Shown: piece after piece, positions 1 to 7,097 of the stretch
Position numbering within the stretch: the first letter of the stretch is position 1
Layout: each line of letters starts with the position of its first letter
Assembly (NCBI GenBank): GCA_006226985.1
Contig: SBGC01000149.1
Span: forward strand, 1-8,565
Reading direction: 5' to 3'
DNA length: 8,565 bases
Origin: Bacillota bacterium
GTDB taxonomy: Bacteria; Bacillota_I; Bacilli_A; Acholeplasmatales; Acholeplasmataceae
Program-made: the position numbers and the translations under genes
The notes under the pieces: model-generated
What the model was told of the DNA's origin: nothing
The model's database searches: none
The model's input: the letters and a program-made list of their open reading frames with translations, nothing else

Positions 1-2
1 TT

Positions 3-1214
3 GTTAAAGAGACGTTAAATCAAATGATACCTATTTGGAAGCGTCAGAAACAAGAGATTAATGAAACAGATTTAAATGCTTTCTATAAACATCAATTTAA
101 TGATTATGAAGACCCACTTAAAGTGATTCATACAACAGTGGAAGGTATGCTAACATATACAGCTTTACTCTTTATTCCTAAAAAGCCTGCGTATGACTTT
201 TATAGCGATAAATATGAAAAAGGATTACAGCTTTATTCTAAAGGCGTATTCATTCAAGATAAAAATAAAGATTTAATTCCCGATTACTTCAAATTTGTTA
301 AAGGTTTAGTCGATTCATCTGACTTATCATTAAATATATCTAGAGAACTCTTACAACACGATAAACAACTCAAAAAAATCGCATCTCACCTTGAAAAGAA
401 AATTAAAAACGAATTAGAAAGCATGTTAGCAAGTGATCGCGACAAATATATCGAGTTCTATGATGCTTACAAAAATACACTTAAATATGGCATTTATGAT
501 CAGTTTGGATTAAATAAAGAAAAACTTCAAGATCTTATCATGTTTAAAACATCGATTTCTGATGACTATATCACGTTGAAAGAATATCTTGATCGTAAAA
601 AAGATGATCAAAAAACGATTTATTACGCAGCAGGCAAATCAAAGACACACATTATGAACTTGCCACAAATGGATGTTATGAAAGATAAAAATATCGAAGT
701 TTTACTCTTTACAGATGAAATTGATGAATTCATGATTCAAATGATGCAAAACTATCAAGAAATTCCATTTAAATCAATTCAACAAGGTGAAGCTGATTTC
801 GTTGATGATTCAAAAAAGAAAGATCTAAAAGCTAAAGAAAAAGAACATAAAGATATTTTGAAAGCTATTAAAGAAGCTTTAAAGGATCGTGTGAAGGATG
901 TAAAACTATCTGCGCGACTAAAAGATTCGCCTGTATGTATGGTATCAGGTGAAGGACTCAGTTTAGAAATGGAAAAAGTCCTTAAGACATTGCCAAACCA
1001 AACAGATGTTAAAGCTGACCGTATATTAGAAATTAATCCTGACCATGAGTTATTTCAAGCACTCGTAAAAATATATGATATCAATGCTGAAAAGATTAGT
1101 GATTATGCGTCTATTTTATATCATCAAGCACTGCTCATTGAAGGTTTCCCGATTGAAGATCCTAAAGAGTTCTCAAATCAGCTTGTTAAGTTAATGATAG
1201 AGTCGTCAAAATAA
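3..1214 (+). CDS. htpG: Molecular chaperone HtpG (Hsp90 family), C-terminal part, 5' end outside window
   Basis: This is a cytoplasmic ATP-dependent chaperone of the Hsp90 family. The reading frame is open to the left edge and reads VKETLNQ before the first Met at 24, so that Met is internal (the usual ETLN..IPIWKR stretch) and the true start and the N-terminal ATPase domain lie upstream. Visible are the start of the middle domain (IPIWKR), the loop SSDLSLNISRELLQ with the conserved Arg at 342-344 that contacts ATP in Hsp90s, and the motifs IEVLLFTDEIDE and RVKDVKLSARLKDSP. The dimerisation domain follows, with the family-typical ILEINPDHELFQAL and the closing helices (YHQALLIEGFPIEDP). No C-terminal MEEVD is present, as expected for bacteria. 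The gene is unrelated in function to its downstream neighbours and is separated from them by a terminator. Confidence 0.96.
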   Translation, partial: VKETLNQMIPIWKRQKQEINETDLNAFYKHQFNDYEDPLKVIHTTVEGMLTYTALLFIPKKPAYDFYSDKYEKGLQLYSKGVFIQDKNKDLIPDYFKFVKGLVDSSDLSLNISRELLQHDKQLKKIASHLEKKIKNELESMLASDRDKYIEFYDAYKNTLKYGIYDQFGLNKEKLQDLIMFKTSISDDYITLKEYLDRKKDDQKTIYYAAGKSKTHIMNLPQMDVMKDKNIEVLLFTDEIDEFMIQMMQNYQEIPFKSIQQGEADFVDDSKKKDLKAKEKEHKDILKAIKEALKDRVKDVKLSARLKDSPVCMVSGEGLSLEMEKVLKTLPNQTDVKADRILEINPDHELFQALVKIYDINAEKISDYASILYHQALLIEGFPIEDPKEFSNQLVKLMIESSK

Positions 1215-1221
1215 CATTTTC

Positions 1222-1248
1222 AAGAGCCAGTTTAGTACTGGCTTTTTT
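1222..1248 (+). terminator. Rho-independent terminator of htpG
   Basis: A GCCAG/CTGGC stem (1226-1230 with 1238-1242) closes a 7-nt loop and is followed by six T (1243-1248). Flanking A and T bases extend the stem. It starts 8 nt after the htpG stop codon. Confidence 0.87.
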
Positions 1249-1273
1249 AATTGTCGAAAACAATGTGTTTTTG

Positions 1274-1302
1274 TTGACGCTTATCAAATATATTGGTATA
1301 AT
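1274..1302 (+). promoter_or_regulatory. Housekeeping sigma promoter of the efflux operon
   Basis: A -35 box TTGACG (1274-1279) and a consensus -10 box TATAAT (1297-1302) are separated by exactly 17 bp. Transcription should start near 1309, so the 5' leader is about 45 nt. The TetR-type palindrome at 1312-1329 lies just downstream of the expected start point, where a repressor would block initiation. Confidence 0.85.
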
Positions 1303-1311
1303 CAACATTGC

Positions 1312-1329
1312 CGAACGACCATTCGGTCG
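1312..1329 (+). promoter_or_regulatory. Probable TetR-family operator
   Basis: This is an inverted repeat of the half-site CGANCGA: CGAACGA (1312-1318), 4-bp spacer, TCGGTCG (1323-1329), with a further C/G pair at 1311 and 1330. A second, overlapping perfect repeat, CGACC (1316-1320) / GGTCG (1325-1329), has a centre shifted by 2 bp. The GC-rich block stands out in the AT-rich intergenic region. Its position just downstream of the promoter, and a TetR-family gene at the end of the same operon, suggest autorepression. Binding is inferred. Confidence 0.68.
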
Positions 1330-1340
1330 GAAACTTAAAT

Positions 1341-1346
1341 GAGGAG
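1341..1346 (+). promoter_or_regulatory. Ribosome binding site deciding the start of the RND gene
   Basis: GAGGAG lies 7 nt before the ATG at 1354. The in-frame ATG at 1339 overlaps this site and has no Shine-Dalgarno sequence of its own, so translation starts at 1354 and not 1339. Confidence 0.85.
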
Positions 1347-1353
1347 ATTACAC

Positions 1354-4300
1354 ATGAGTTCGTATAGCGTAAAAAAACCCATAACAGTCTTGATGGGCAT
1401 ATTGATTATCATCGTATTAGGTGCTTTTTCAGTCACAAGACTACCATTAACATTATTTCCAGATATTAATCTACCCTTTGTTGTAACTGTTACAACGTAT
1501 GAAGGAGCTAGTCCAGAAGAAGTTGAGACTGCAGTAGCTAAACAAATTGAATCAGCGGTTGCTACAATTGGCAACTTTGAAGAAGTGCAGTCCATTTCAA
1601 ATCAACATTTTGGTGTTTCTATTATCACATTTGCACAATCAACCAATATGGATACTGTTGTTATTGAATTAAGAGAGTTACTTAACAATATTATCTTTGA
1701 AGAAGGTGTAGGTAGTACACGTATCTTACGTATTAGTCCTGATATGTTACCTGTGATGACAGTGACGTTATCAAGAATTTATGAAGAAGACTTAACAGAT
1801 GAAGAAGAATTAATTCGAAATACAGAATGGATTCAGCAAGAAGTGCTTCTTGAACTTCAATCAATTCCTGGGGTTGCTGATGTTACCATTTCAGGTCAAG
1901 CTGATATTGTTTTAGAAATCGATTTAGACAATGATCAACTCACCTTATATGGATTAGATCATCAAACAGTCCTTGAAACGATTGAAAATCAAAATGTCGG
2001 TGGTTTAATTGGTATCGCACTTGATTCTGGTGAATTAAGAATGCTTTACTTAGGCAATCAAATTATTAATGATGAAGAACTTGCTAATCTTCCCATTACT
2101 TTATTCGGTGGAGAAGTGATTTTCTTATCAGATTTAATTATCGAAGATGGCATTAAATATATTAATGCTGACAATGAATCGTATTCAAAAATTAATGGCG
2201 TACAAGGCATTCAAGTTTCATTCCAAAAACAATCTGATATTGGCATCACTGATGTGACTGAAAATATTTTAAATAAATTAGATGAGATTGTTATATCCGA
2301 TGACTTAGACGCTTCATATACAGTATTACTTGATCAAGGGGAATATATCAATTTAGCGATTGGTACAGTTTTACAAAATATCATCTTTGGTGGGATTTTA
2401 GCGATACTTATTTTATTCCTTTTCTTACGTGATATTAAACCTACATTAATCGTTGGTTTAGCGATTCCAATTTCTGTCGTTGCTGCATTCTTGTTGATGT
2501 ATTTAACCAATGTATCTTTAAACCTTGTATCAATGGGTGGTTTAGCACTCGGTATTGGGATGTTAGTTGATAACTCTATTGTCGTTATTGAAAACATCTA
2601 TCGAATGATTGGTGAAGGTAAATCAAAGCAAGAAGCTTCTATTCATGGAGCTAAACAAATTGCAGGAGCAATCACAGCATCAACACTTACAACCATAGCT
2701 GTTTTTCTTCCTATAGCATTTATTGAAGGATTTGTTGCTGAAATATTTATTAGTATGGCACTTACCATTGCGTATTCATTAGGCGCAAGCTTACTGATTG
2801 CATTAACACTCGTACCAGCCATGGGATCGCGCATGTTAAGTGATAAAAATAATAAACCAGAAGGTAAAGTCATTCATAAACTCAAATCTGCTTATAAGAA
2901 GTCAGTACTATTTACGTTAAAACATAAAATATTAACAATTGCTATCATCTTATTATTGTTAGTTGTTTCTTTTGGATTAGTAATTGCTAAAGGTTTTGTT
3001 TTCTTACCTGAATCAGATGAAGGATCCATCAGTTTAAATGTTGAAGTAACAACACAAACACCTTTTGCACTACGTGCAGCATTTGCTGATGAATTAACTG
3101 AAATTTTACTTGATTATAATGATATAGAAACAGTTTCTGGTTCAATCAATTCAAGTGCGATGTTTGGACCCAGAGCAATGATGGGTGGAGGAAGTAGCAA
3201 TACCATAGAATTCACCATCAATTTAAAAGAAGATCGATCAAAATCCACATTATATTATGAAGATCTCGTCAGAGAATTAATTGCTGAGTTTGATTTCACT
3301 TTAGTTCCAGGTATGACAGCTGAAAATGTTGTCGAAGCCACCATTTCTGCACAAAATAGTGCAGGTGCACTTGGTGGTGCACAAGGTGTTAACATTAAAG
3401 TTGGTGGATATGACCTGTTGACGATTGAAAGTATCGCGAATGATTTAGTCGATGTTTTATCAGATATTGAAGGTCTTGAAAAAATGGATAATGGGATTAC
3501 ACAAGGTGCAGATAACGTTAAGATTACCGTAAATAAAGAAAATGCGATGTTAAAAGGACTAACAACACAAGATGTTTCAGACAATATTTCAATACTCTAT
3601 AATAGTCTTGGTAACTTTGGTCAAACACAAAATTTGACACTCACTTTAGAAGGTGTAACATATACACTTGATTTACCTAATGAACAAATAGGTGGAAACA
3701 TTAGTTTTGATGATTTTGGTGATTATAATCAGTTTTTAAGTGGAATCATGTTGTTTGATGAAGAAACACGACTGATGATCCAAAATTACTATGAAACAAC
3801 AGGTCAAGGTATTTATATTCCTAATGGACTAGAAGCTCCTATTGTCTTAATTGTTCATCCATTCTTGAAAGTTAATGGAAATAATGAAATTGAATTCAAT
3901 CCCTTTAGTGCAGACCCAACGTTAGCATCCTTAGCTGTATCGATGTTAACAGATAATACAGCTGAATCCGTTACAACGATTGAGAGAGTCACAGGGTTTG
4001 CAACGATTAATACAGATGGAACTAATCGTTATGTGAATGTCACAGCACAAGTTAAAGAAGGATATAATGTCACTTTAGTTGGTCAAGATGTTACACGAGC
4101 TGTTAATAATTATATAGAAAGTGATGCATTCGCTCAATATGGCGGAGGGTACCGAATTACTTTAGCCGGTGAAAACGAAGATATCTTACAAGCGGTTACT
4201 GATTTAGCTTTAGCTGCAATAGTTGCCATCTTGCTTGTTTACATGGTCATGGCTATTCAATTCCAATCACTTGTTTACCCACTCATTATTTTAGGAACGA

Positions 4301-4719
4301 TTCCACTAGCATTTACAGGTGGTATGTTCGCACTATTTATTACCAATTCTTATTTATCACTTGTATCTATCATGGGTATGATTATCTTGATTGGTGTTGT
4401 CGTCAATAACGGTATTGTACTTATTGATTATATAAATGTACTAAGAAGTGAAGGTAAAAAGATTAAGGATGCTATTGTTGAAGCAGGTCAAACAAGATTA
4501 AGACCAATTCTTATGACTGCACTTACAACAACATTAGCACTATCTACATTGGCTATCGGTGTTGGTCAAGGTGCTGAGTTATTACAACCTATGGCAATCA
4601 CTGCCATTGGTGGACTCATTTATGCAACCATCTTAACGCTTGTTTTCGTTCCAGTCATTTATGCACTGATTAATCGTAAGAAAATGAAAGCTGAGGAATC
4701 TATCGATGTCAACAACTAA
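1354..4719 (+). CDS. RND-family (AcrB/SwrC-like) efflux permease
   Basis: This is an inner-membrane, proton-driven exporter of the hydrophobe/amphiphile efflux RND superfamily, 1121 residues from the ATG at 1354. The duplicated fold is visible. TM1 is at about 9-31, followed by a large external loop with the family motifs LPLTLFPDI and GASPEEVE. A TM2-TM6 block spans about 333-500, TM7 about 527-548, a second large loop about 549-945, and a TM8-TM12 block runs from about 947. In TM4 the usual Asp-Asp pair reads Asp406-Asn407 (GMLVDNSIVVIEN). In TM10 the place of the AcrB Lys is Asn1018-Asn1019 (GVVVNNGIVLID). From memory, this pattern resembles Gram-positive SwrC-like members. The second loop has an extra stretch of about 80 residues (about 780-865), which makes the protein longer than AcrB. 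With no outer-membrane partner encoded nearby, it probably acts alone or with partners elsewhere. The substrate is unknown. The gene overlaps the TetR regulator by 14 nt. Confidence 0.93.
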   Translation: MSSYSVKKPITVLMGILIIIVLGAFSVTRLPLTLFPDINLPFVVTVTTYEGASPEEVETAVAKQIESAVATIGNFEEVQSISNQHFGVSIITFAQSTNMDTVVIELRELLNNIIFEEGVGSTRILRISPDMLPVMTVTLSRIYEEDLTDEEELIRNTEWIQQEVLLELQSIPGVADVTISGQADIVLEIDLDNDQLTLYGLDHQTVLETIENQNVGGLIGIALDSGELRMLYLGNQIINDEELANLPITLFGGEVIFLSDLIIEDGIKYINADNESYSKINGVQGIQVSFQKQSDIGITDVTENILNKLDEIVISDDLDASYTVLLDQGEYINLAIGTVLQNIIFGGILAILILFLFLRDIKPTLIVGLAIPISVVAAFLLMYLTNVSLNLVSMGGLALGIGMLVDNSIVVIENIYRMIGEGKSKQEASIHGAKQIAGAITASTLTTIAVFLPIAFIEGFVAEIFISMALTIAYSLGASLLIALTLVPAMGSRMLSDKNNKPEGKVIHKLKSAYKKSVLFTLKHKILTIAIILLLLVVSFGLVIAKGFVFLPESDEGSISLNVEVTTQTPFALRAAFADELTEILLDYNDIETVSGSINSSAMFGPRAMMGGGSSNTIEFTINLKEDRSKSTLYYEDLVRELIAEFDFTLVPGMTAENVVEATISAQNSAGALGGAQGVNIKVGGYDLLTIESIANDLVDVLSDIEGLEKMDNGITQGADNVKITVNKENAMLKGLTTQDVSDNISILYNSLGNFGQTQNLTLTLEGVTYTLDLPNEQIGGNISFDDFGDYNQFLSGIMLFDEETRLMIQNYYETTGQGIYIPNGLEAPIVLIVHPFLKVNGNNEIEFNPFSADPTLASLAVSMLTDNTAESVTTIERVTGFATINTDGTNRYVNVTAQVKEGYNVTLVGQDVTRAVNNYIESDAFAQYGGGYRITLAGENEDILQAVTDLALAAIVAILLVYMVMAIQFQSLVYPLIILGTIPLAFTGGMFALFITNSYLSLVSIMGMIILIGVVVNNGIVLIDYINVLRSEGKKIKDAIVEAGQTRLRPILMTALTTTLALSTLAIGVGQGAELLQPMAITAIGGLIYATILTLVFVPVIYALINRKKMKAEESIDVNN

Positions 4720-5290
4720 AGAAAGAATTCTTTCTGCAGTCATTGAATATATAAAAGATGATACAAACTTAGAAAGCATTACATTATCAAAAATTGCAGA
4801 AAAAGCCCAAATAGGGAAAAGTACGGTTTATGAACATTTTTCATCTAAAGAAGAGCTTATTATTGATACTTACCAATACCTACTTGAACATTATCGTTCG
4901 ATTTTAACCAAAGATTTATCCGGTTTGTCATTTAAGGAACAATTCATTGAACAGGTGAAAAACATTTTATCCGTCATGCTTGATGCGAAGACAATTATTG
5001 ACGGTATCATGAATAATAAAGATACGCTTGTCAGTATTGGTAAAACAGTTGAAGAAAAAGTCTTATGTATTCAAAAAGAAATGGAAGATCGATTTTTAAG
5101 TATTTTTAAAAAAGGTGTTGAAGAGGGAACCATTCCTCTTCAACCACATAAACCTTATCAATCGAATGTGATTCAAGCGATTATTTCTGGTCTTTTGTAC
5201 CAATATGCAAATGGCATGATTAAATTAGATAAAGATTCTTTATATGAACTTATTTATGACACAGTTTTATTAGTTATAAAAACGAGATAA
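4706..5290 (+). CDS. TetR/AcrR-family transcriptional regulator
   Basis: This is a one-component repressor of 194 residues, normal for the family. The N-terminal DNA-binding domain is clear: TKERILSAVIEYI (helix 1), then the helix-turn-helix at about 27-46 (LSKIAEKAQIGKSTVYEHF), then SSKEELI, the classic TetR signature. The rest is the helical ligand-binding and dimerisation domain, which is too divergent to predict an inducer. The ATG sits 8 nt after a GAGGA site and lies within the 3' end of the RND gene, overlapping it by 14 nt in another frame. The two are therefore translationally coupled and co-transcribed. The probable job is repression of the efflux operon through the palindrome at 1312-1329, with relief by a pump substrate. 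That link is inferred from context. Confidence 0.93.
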   Translation: MSTTKERILSAVIEYIKDDTNLESITLSKIAEKAQIGKSTVYEHFSSKEELIIDTYQYLLEHYRSILTKDLSGLSFKEQFIEQVKNILSVMLDAKTIIDGIMNNKDTLVSIGKTVEEKVLCIQKEMEDRFLSIFKKGVEEGTIPLQPHKPYQSNVIQAIISGLLYQYANGMIKLDKDSLYELIYDTVLLVIKTR

Positions 5291-5331
5291 AAGGTGGATT
5301 TTTAATTAAATCTACTTTTTTTTATTTTTTT
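5291..5331 (+). terminator. Rho-independent terminator of the efflux operon
   Basis: An 8-bp stem (5294-5301 with 5308-5315, one G-U pair) around a 6-nt loop is followed by eight T (5316-5323), one A and seven more T. It starts directly after the TetR stop codon, so the lipoprotein gene downstream needs its own promoter. Confidence 0.87.
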
Positions 5332-5357
5332 CCAACAAAAATCAACGTTCGTTCGTT
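5332..5357 (+). promoter_or_regulatory. Candidate ECF-type promoter of the lipoprotein gene
   Basis: No good TTGACA/TATAAT pair is visible between the terminator and the lipoprotein start. Instead CCAAC (5332-5336) is followed, 17 bp later, by CGTT (5354-5357), the last of three tandem CGTT units (5346-5357). AAC at -35 and CGT at -10 with 16-17 bp between them is the usual layout of ECF sigma promoters. The sigma factor encoded downstream is an obvious candidate, but the match is short. Confidence 0.3.
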
Positions 5358-5383
5358 TACTAAGTAGAAAGCGAGGTAATCTT

Positions 5384-6496
5384 ATGAAAAAATTATTATT
5401 TGGATTATTCTTATTAGTTACAACAGTATTCTTAGCGGCTTGTCAAAATGGTGAGCTAGCCTTAACGCAATTTGTTTTTGACAGCGATGAAAAAGTGATT
5501 TCATTTTCTGCACTTGCATCAACAGCACTGATTCCAGAAGAAAACATCATTCAACCGATGTCAGTAGGTGAGATTAATACATTAAGCACTGAAGAAACAG
5601 GAGATGAAGTGATTGATGTTATCACACCATACTTAGATATGGTTGAAAAATTCTTAGGTAATAATCAAGGTTTATCTGTAACAACTGAAGTCTCTGATCG
5701 CATTGAATATGCGGAAATGATGGTTTTCCAAACAGTTGATATGTTAGGTAATCCTACTACATATAAAATCTACTATAATATGTTAGAAGTTGTAGAAGAT
5801 GATGAAGAGGATGAAGATGAACTAACCTATGAAATGACAGGTCTACTCATTTATGCCGGTAATGAATATGAAATCTTTGGTAAAAAAGAAATAGAAGATG
5901 ATGAAGAAAAAATCACATTCAAAGCATTTATCGATGAATTAAATTATGTAGAGTCTACATATAAAATTGAAGACAATGAATATAAGTTTGTGTTCAAAAC
6001 ATATCAAGATGGTGAACTTGTTTCAGAATCAAAGATTAAAGTTGAGACTGATCTATTTGAAATCAAAATCGATCTTGAATACATCGAAGGTGACAACTTA
6101 GGTGAATACGAGTTTAAATTTGAAGAAGAAGATGGAGAAACTGTTTTAAAAATCGAATTTGAACAAGTGATTGACGGTATTTATAGTGAAGGTGAAGTTA
6201 AAGTTCTCGTGTTAGTCGATGAAATCACTGGAGTTACTTCTTATGAATTAATCATCAAAGATAGAGATTCAGAAGAAGAAAGAAGATATGAAAAAGAACG
6301 TGATGATGATGATAATGACCCATCAGAACCAACAGAACCATCAGAACCAACAGATCCAAGTGAACCAACAGATCCAAGTGAACCAGAAGATGTAGAAGAA
6401 TCAAATGTTGAAACTGATGAAACGACTGATGAATCAACTGAAACATACGAAAATCCAGATGGAGATTTAAATAGCGGAGCAACTACGAACGAATAA
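5384..6496 (+). CDS. Surface lipoprotein with acidic ectodomain and PSEPT-repeat tail
   Basis: This is a 370-residue secreted lipoprotein. The signal peptide MKKLLFGLFLLVTTVFLAAC ends in a lipobox LAAC, with lipidation predicted at Cys20, the only Cys I see. The start is set by GAGG (5373-5376), 7 nt before the ATG. The mature part (about 25-300) is rich in Asp and Glu and reads as alternating beta-strand-like segments. It is homologous over its length to the ectodomain of the membrane protein at 7098-8357: for example, residues 166-195 match its residues 207-236 at 19 of 30 positions, and VDEITG is shared. A Pro-Ser-Glu-Pro-Thr/Asp repeat (313-334) and an acidic, Thr-rich tail follow, with no C-terminal anchor. 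I do not recognise the domain family. Given the next two genes it may be a co-sensor, decoy or target of the sigma system, which is inference. Confidence 0.88.
   Translation: MKKLLFGLFLLVTTVFLAACQNGELALTQFVFDSDEKVISFSALASTALIPEENIIQPMSVGEINTLSTEETGDEVIDVITPYLDMVEKFLGNNQGLSVTTEVSDRIEYAEMMVFQTVDMLGNPTTYKIYYNMLEVVEDDEEDEDELTYEMTGLLIYAGNEYEIFGKKEIEDDEEKITFKAFIDELNYVESTYKIEDNEYKFVFKTYQDGELVSESKIKVETDLFEIKIDLEYIEGDNLGEYEFKFEEEDGETVLKIEFEQVIDGIYSEGEVKVLVLVDEITGVTSYELIIKDRDSEEERRYEKERDDDDNDPSEPTEPSEPTDPSEPTDPSEPEDVEESNVETDETTDESTETYENPDGDLNSGATTNE
6320..6385 (+). repeat. Tandem PSEPT/PTDPSE-coding repeat in the lipoprotein
   Basis: This in-frame low-complexity tract encodes Pro at every third residue (313-334: PSEPTEPSEPT, then PTDPSE units). 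The 15-bp unit beginning CCAACAGATCCAAG occurs twice in tandem. An equivalent tract ends the ectodomain of the paralogous membrane protein (8166-8246). Confidence 0.85.
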
Positions 6497-6526
6497 TGCG
6501 CAAGAATACTTTGCCGAAAGTGTTCG

Positions 6527-6535
6527 TGATATAAT
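6527..6535 (+). promoter_or_regulatory. Extended -10 promoter of the sigma operon
   Basis: TGATATAAT contains a perfect TATAAT (6530-6535) preceded by the extended -10 TG (6527-6528). No good -35 box lies 16-18 bp upstream (TTGCCG at 6511 is only 13 bp away), so the extended element probably compensates. Initiation is expected near 6541-6542. This looks like a housekeeping-type promoter. Confidence 0.6.
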
Positions 6536-6536
6536 C

Positions 6537-6560
6537 GAGGAGAAGAGGTAACTTCTCCTC
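6537..6560 (+). repeat. Perfect 9-bp inverted repeat across the sigma operon start point
   Basis: GAGGAGAAG (6537-6545) and CTTCTCCTC (6552-6560) flank a 6-nt spacer. The left arm spans the predicted transcription start. No T tract follows (TCTACTTATT), so it is a poor intrinsic terminator for the lipoprotein gene. It could be a DNA operator or a stabilising 5' hairpin. Confidence 0.75.
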
Positions 6561-6585
6561 TCTACTTATTCATAAGGGGCAAAGT

Positions 6586-7089
6586 ATGGTCATAGAACAA
6601 AAGATGATTAACAACTTAATCAAGCGTGATGAAACTGCTTTTGAGTATGTTTACCATCAAACGAAGCGCGGTGTTTATGCCATCATGTTTGCTATCGTTA
6701 AAAGTCATCAAGTGACAGAAGATCTTATGCAAGATGTTTATATGAAGATGATGACGTCACTCGATCAGTATCAAAAAAACACAAAATTCTATCAATGGTT
6801 ATTACAAATGGCCAGAAATGTTGCACTTGATTATTATCGGAAATATCGCAAACAAATTCATGTTGATGAAAAAGACTTCGATCAAACATATATGAGCCAT
6901 GAACATTTGCCTGATGAGGAAACAAAGTTCAATCAATTAACAGCTATGTTGAGCGAAGAAGAAAGAACGATTGTCTACTTAAAAGTTGTTGATGATATGA
7001 AGCATAAAGACATTGCTAAGCTTCTTGATAAACCTGTTGGTACTATCCAATACATGTATCACGAAGCGATTGAAAAGATGAAAAGATGA
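6586..7089 (+). CDS. ECF-type RNA polymerase sigma-70 factor
   Basis: This is an alternative sigma factor of 167 residues, the size of two-domain ECF sigmas (region 2 plus region 4, no regions 1 or 3). Region 2 spans about 14-90. It includes DETAFEYVYHQTKRGVYA, the TEDLMQDVY core-binding helix (44-52), and the FYQWLLQMARNVALDYYRKYRK stretch that melts and reads the -10. Region 4 spans about 118-167, with a helix-turn-helix in MKHKDIAKLLDKPVGTIQYM that would read the -35. The ATG has a strong AAGGGG site (6574-6579) 6 nt upstream. It ends at TGA, overlapped by an ATG of the next gene, so the two are co-translated. Its regulator is probably the downstream membrane protein. Candidate targets include the upstream lipoprotein gene. 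Confidence 0.92.
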   Translation: MVIEQKMINNLIKRDETAFEYVYHQTKRGVYAIMFAIVKSHQVTEDLMQDVYMKMMTSLDQYQKNTKFYQWLLQMARNVALDYYRKYRKQIHVDEKDFDQTYMSHEHLPDEETKFNQLTAMLSEEERTIVYLKVVDDMKHKDIAKLLDKPVGTIQYMYHEAIEKMKR

Positions 7090-7092
7090 GGG
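7087..7092 (+). promoter_or_regulatory. Ribosome binding site deciding the start of the membrane protein
   Basis: TGAGGG overlaps the sigma stop codon and lies 5 nt before the ATG at 7098. The alternative ATG at 7086 (ATGA overlap) has only GAAAAG upstream. The start at 7098 is preferred. The choice changes the product by four residues. Confidence 0.6.
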
Positions 7093-7097
7093 ATAAA

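Noticed and set aside
24..26. ATG as the start of the first gene
   Set aside because: The frame is open to the left edge and the codons before it continue the HtpG sequence (ETLNQ), so it is internal.
1257..1271. Small inverted repeat AAAACA/TGTTTT upstream of the efflux promoter
   Set aside because: It has only AT-rich 6-bp arms with a 3-nt loop. It is easily explained by base composition.
1339..1341. Upstream ATG as the RND start
   Set aside because: It has no Shine-Dalgarno site and overlaps the GAGGAG that serves the ATG at 1354.
3255..3584. 109-residue minus-strand open frame inside the RND gene
   Set aside because: It is a shadow of a conserved plus-strand gene, with no family features.
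6255..6482. Minus-strand Leu/His-rich open frame opposite the lipoprotein tail
   Set aside because: It is an antisense shadow of the acidic and PSEPT repeats, with no ribosome site or domain.
6511..6524. CGAA-AGTG-TTCG as an operator of the sigma operon
   Set aside because: The arms are only 4 bp and the spacer differs from the efflux palindrome. This is too weak to call.
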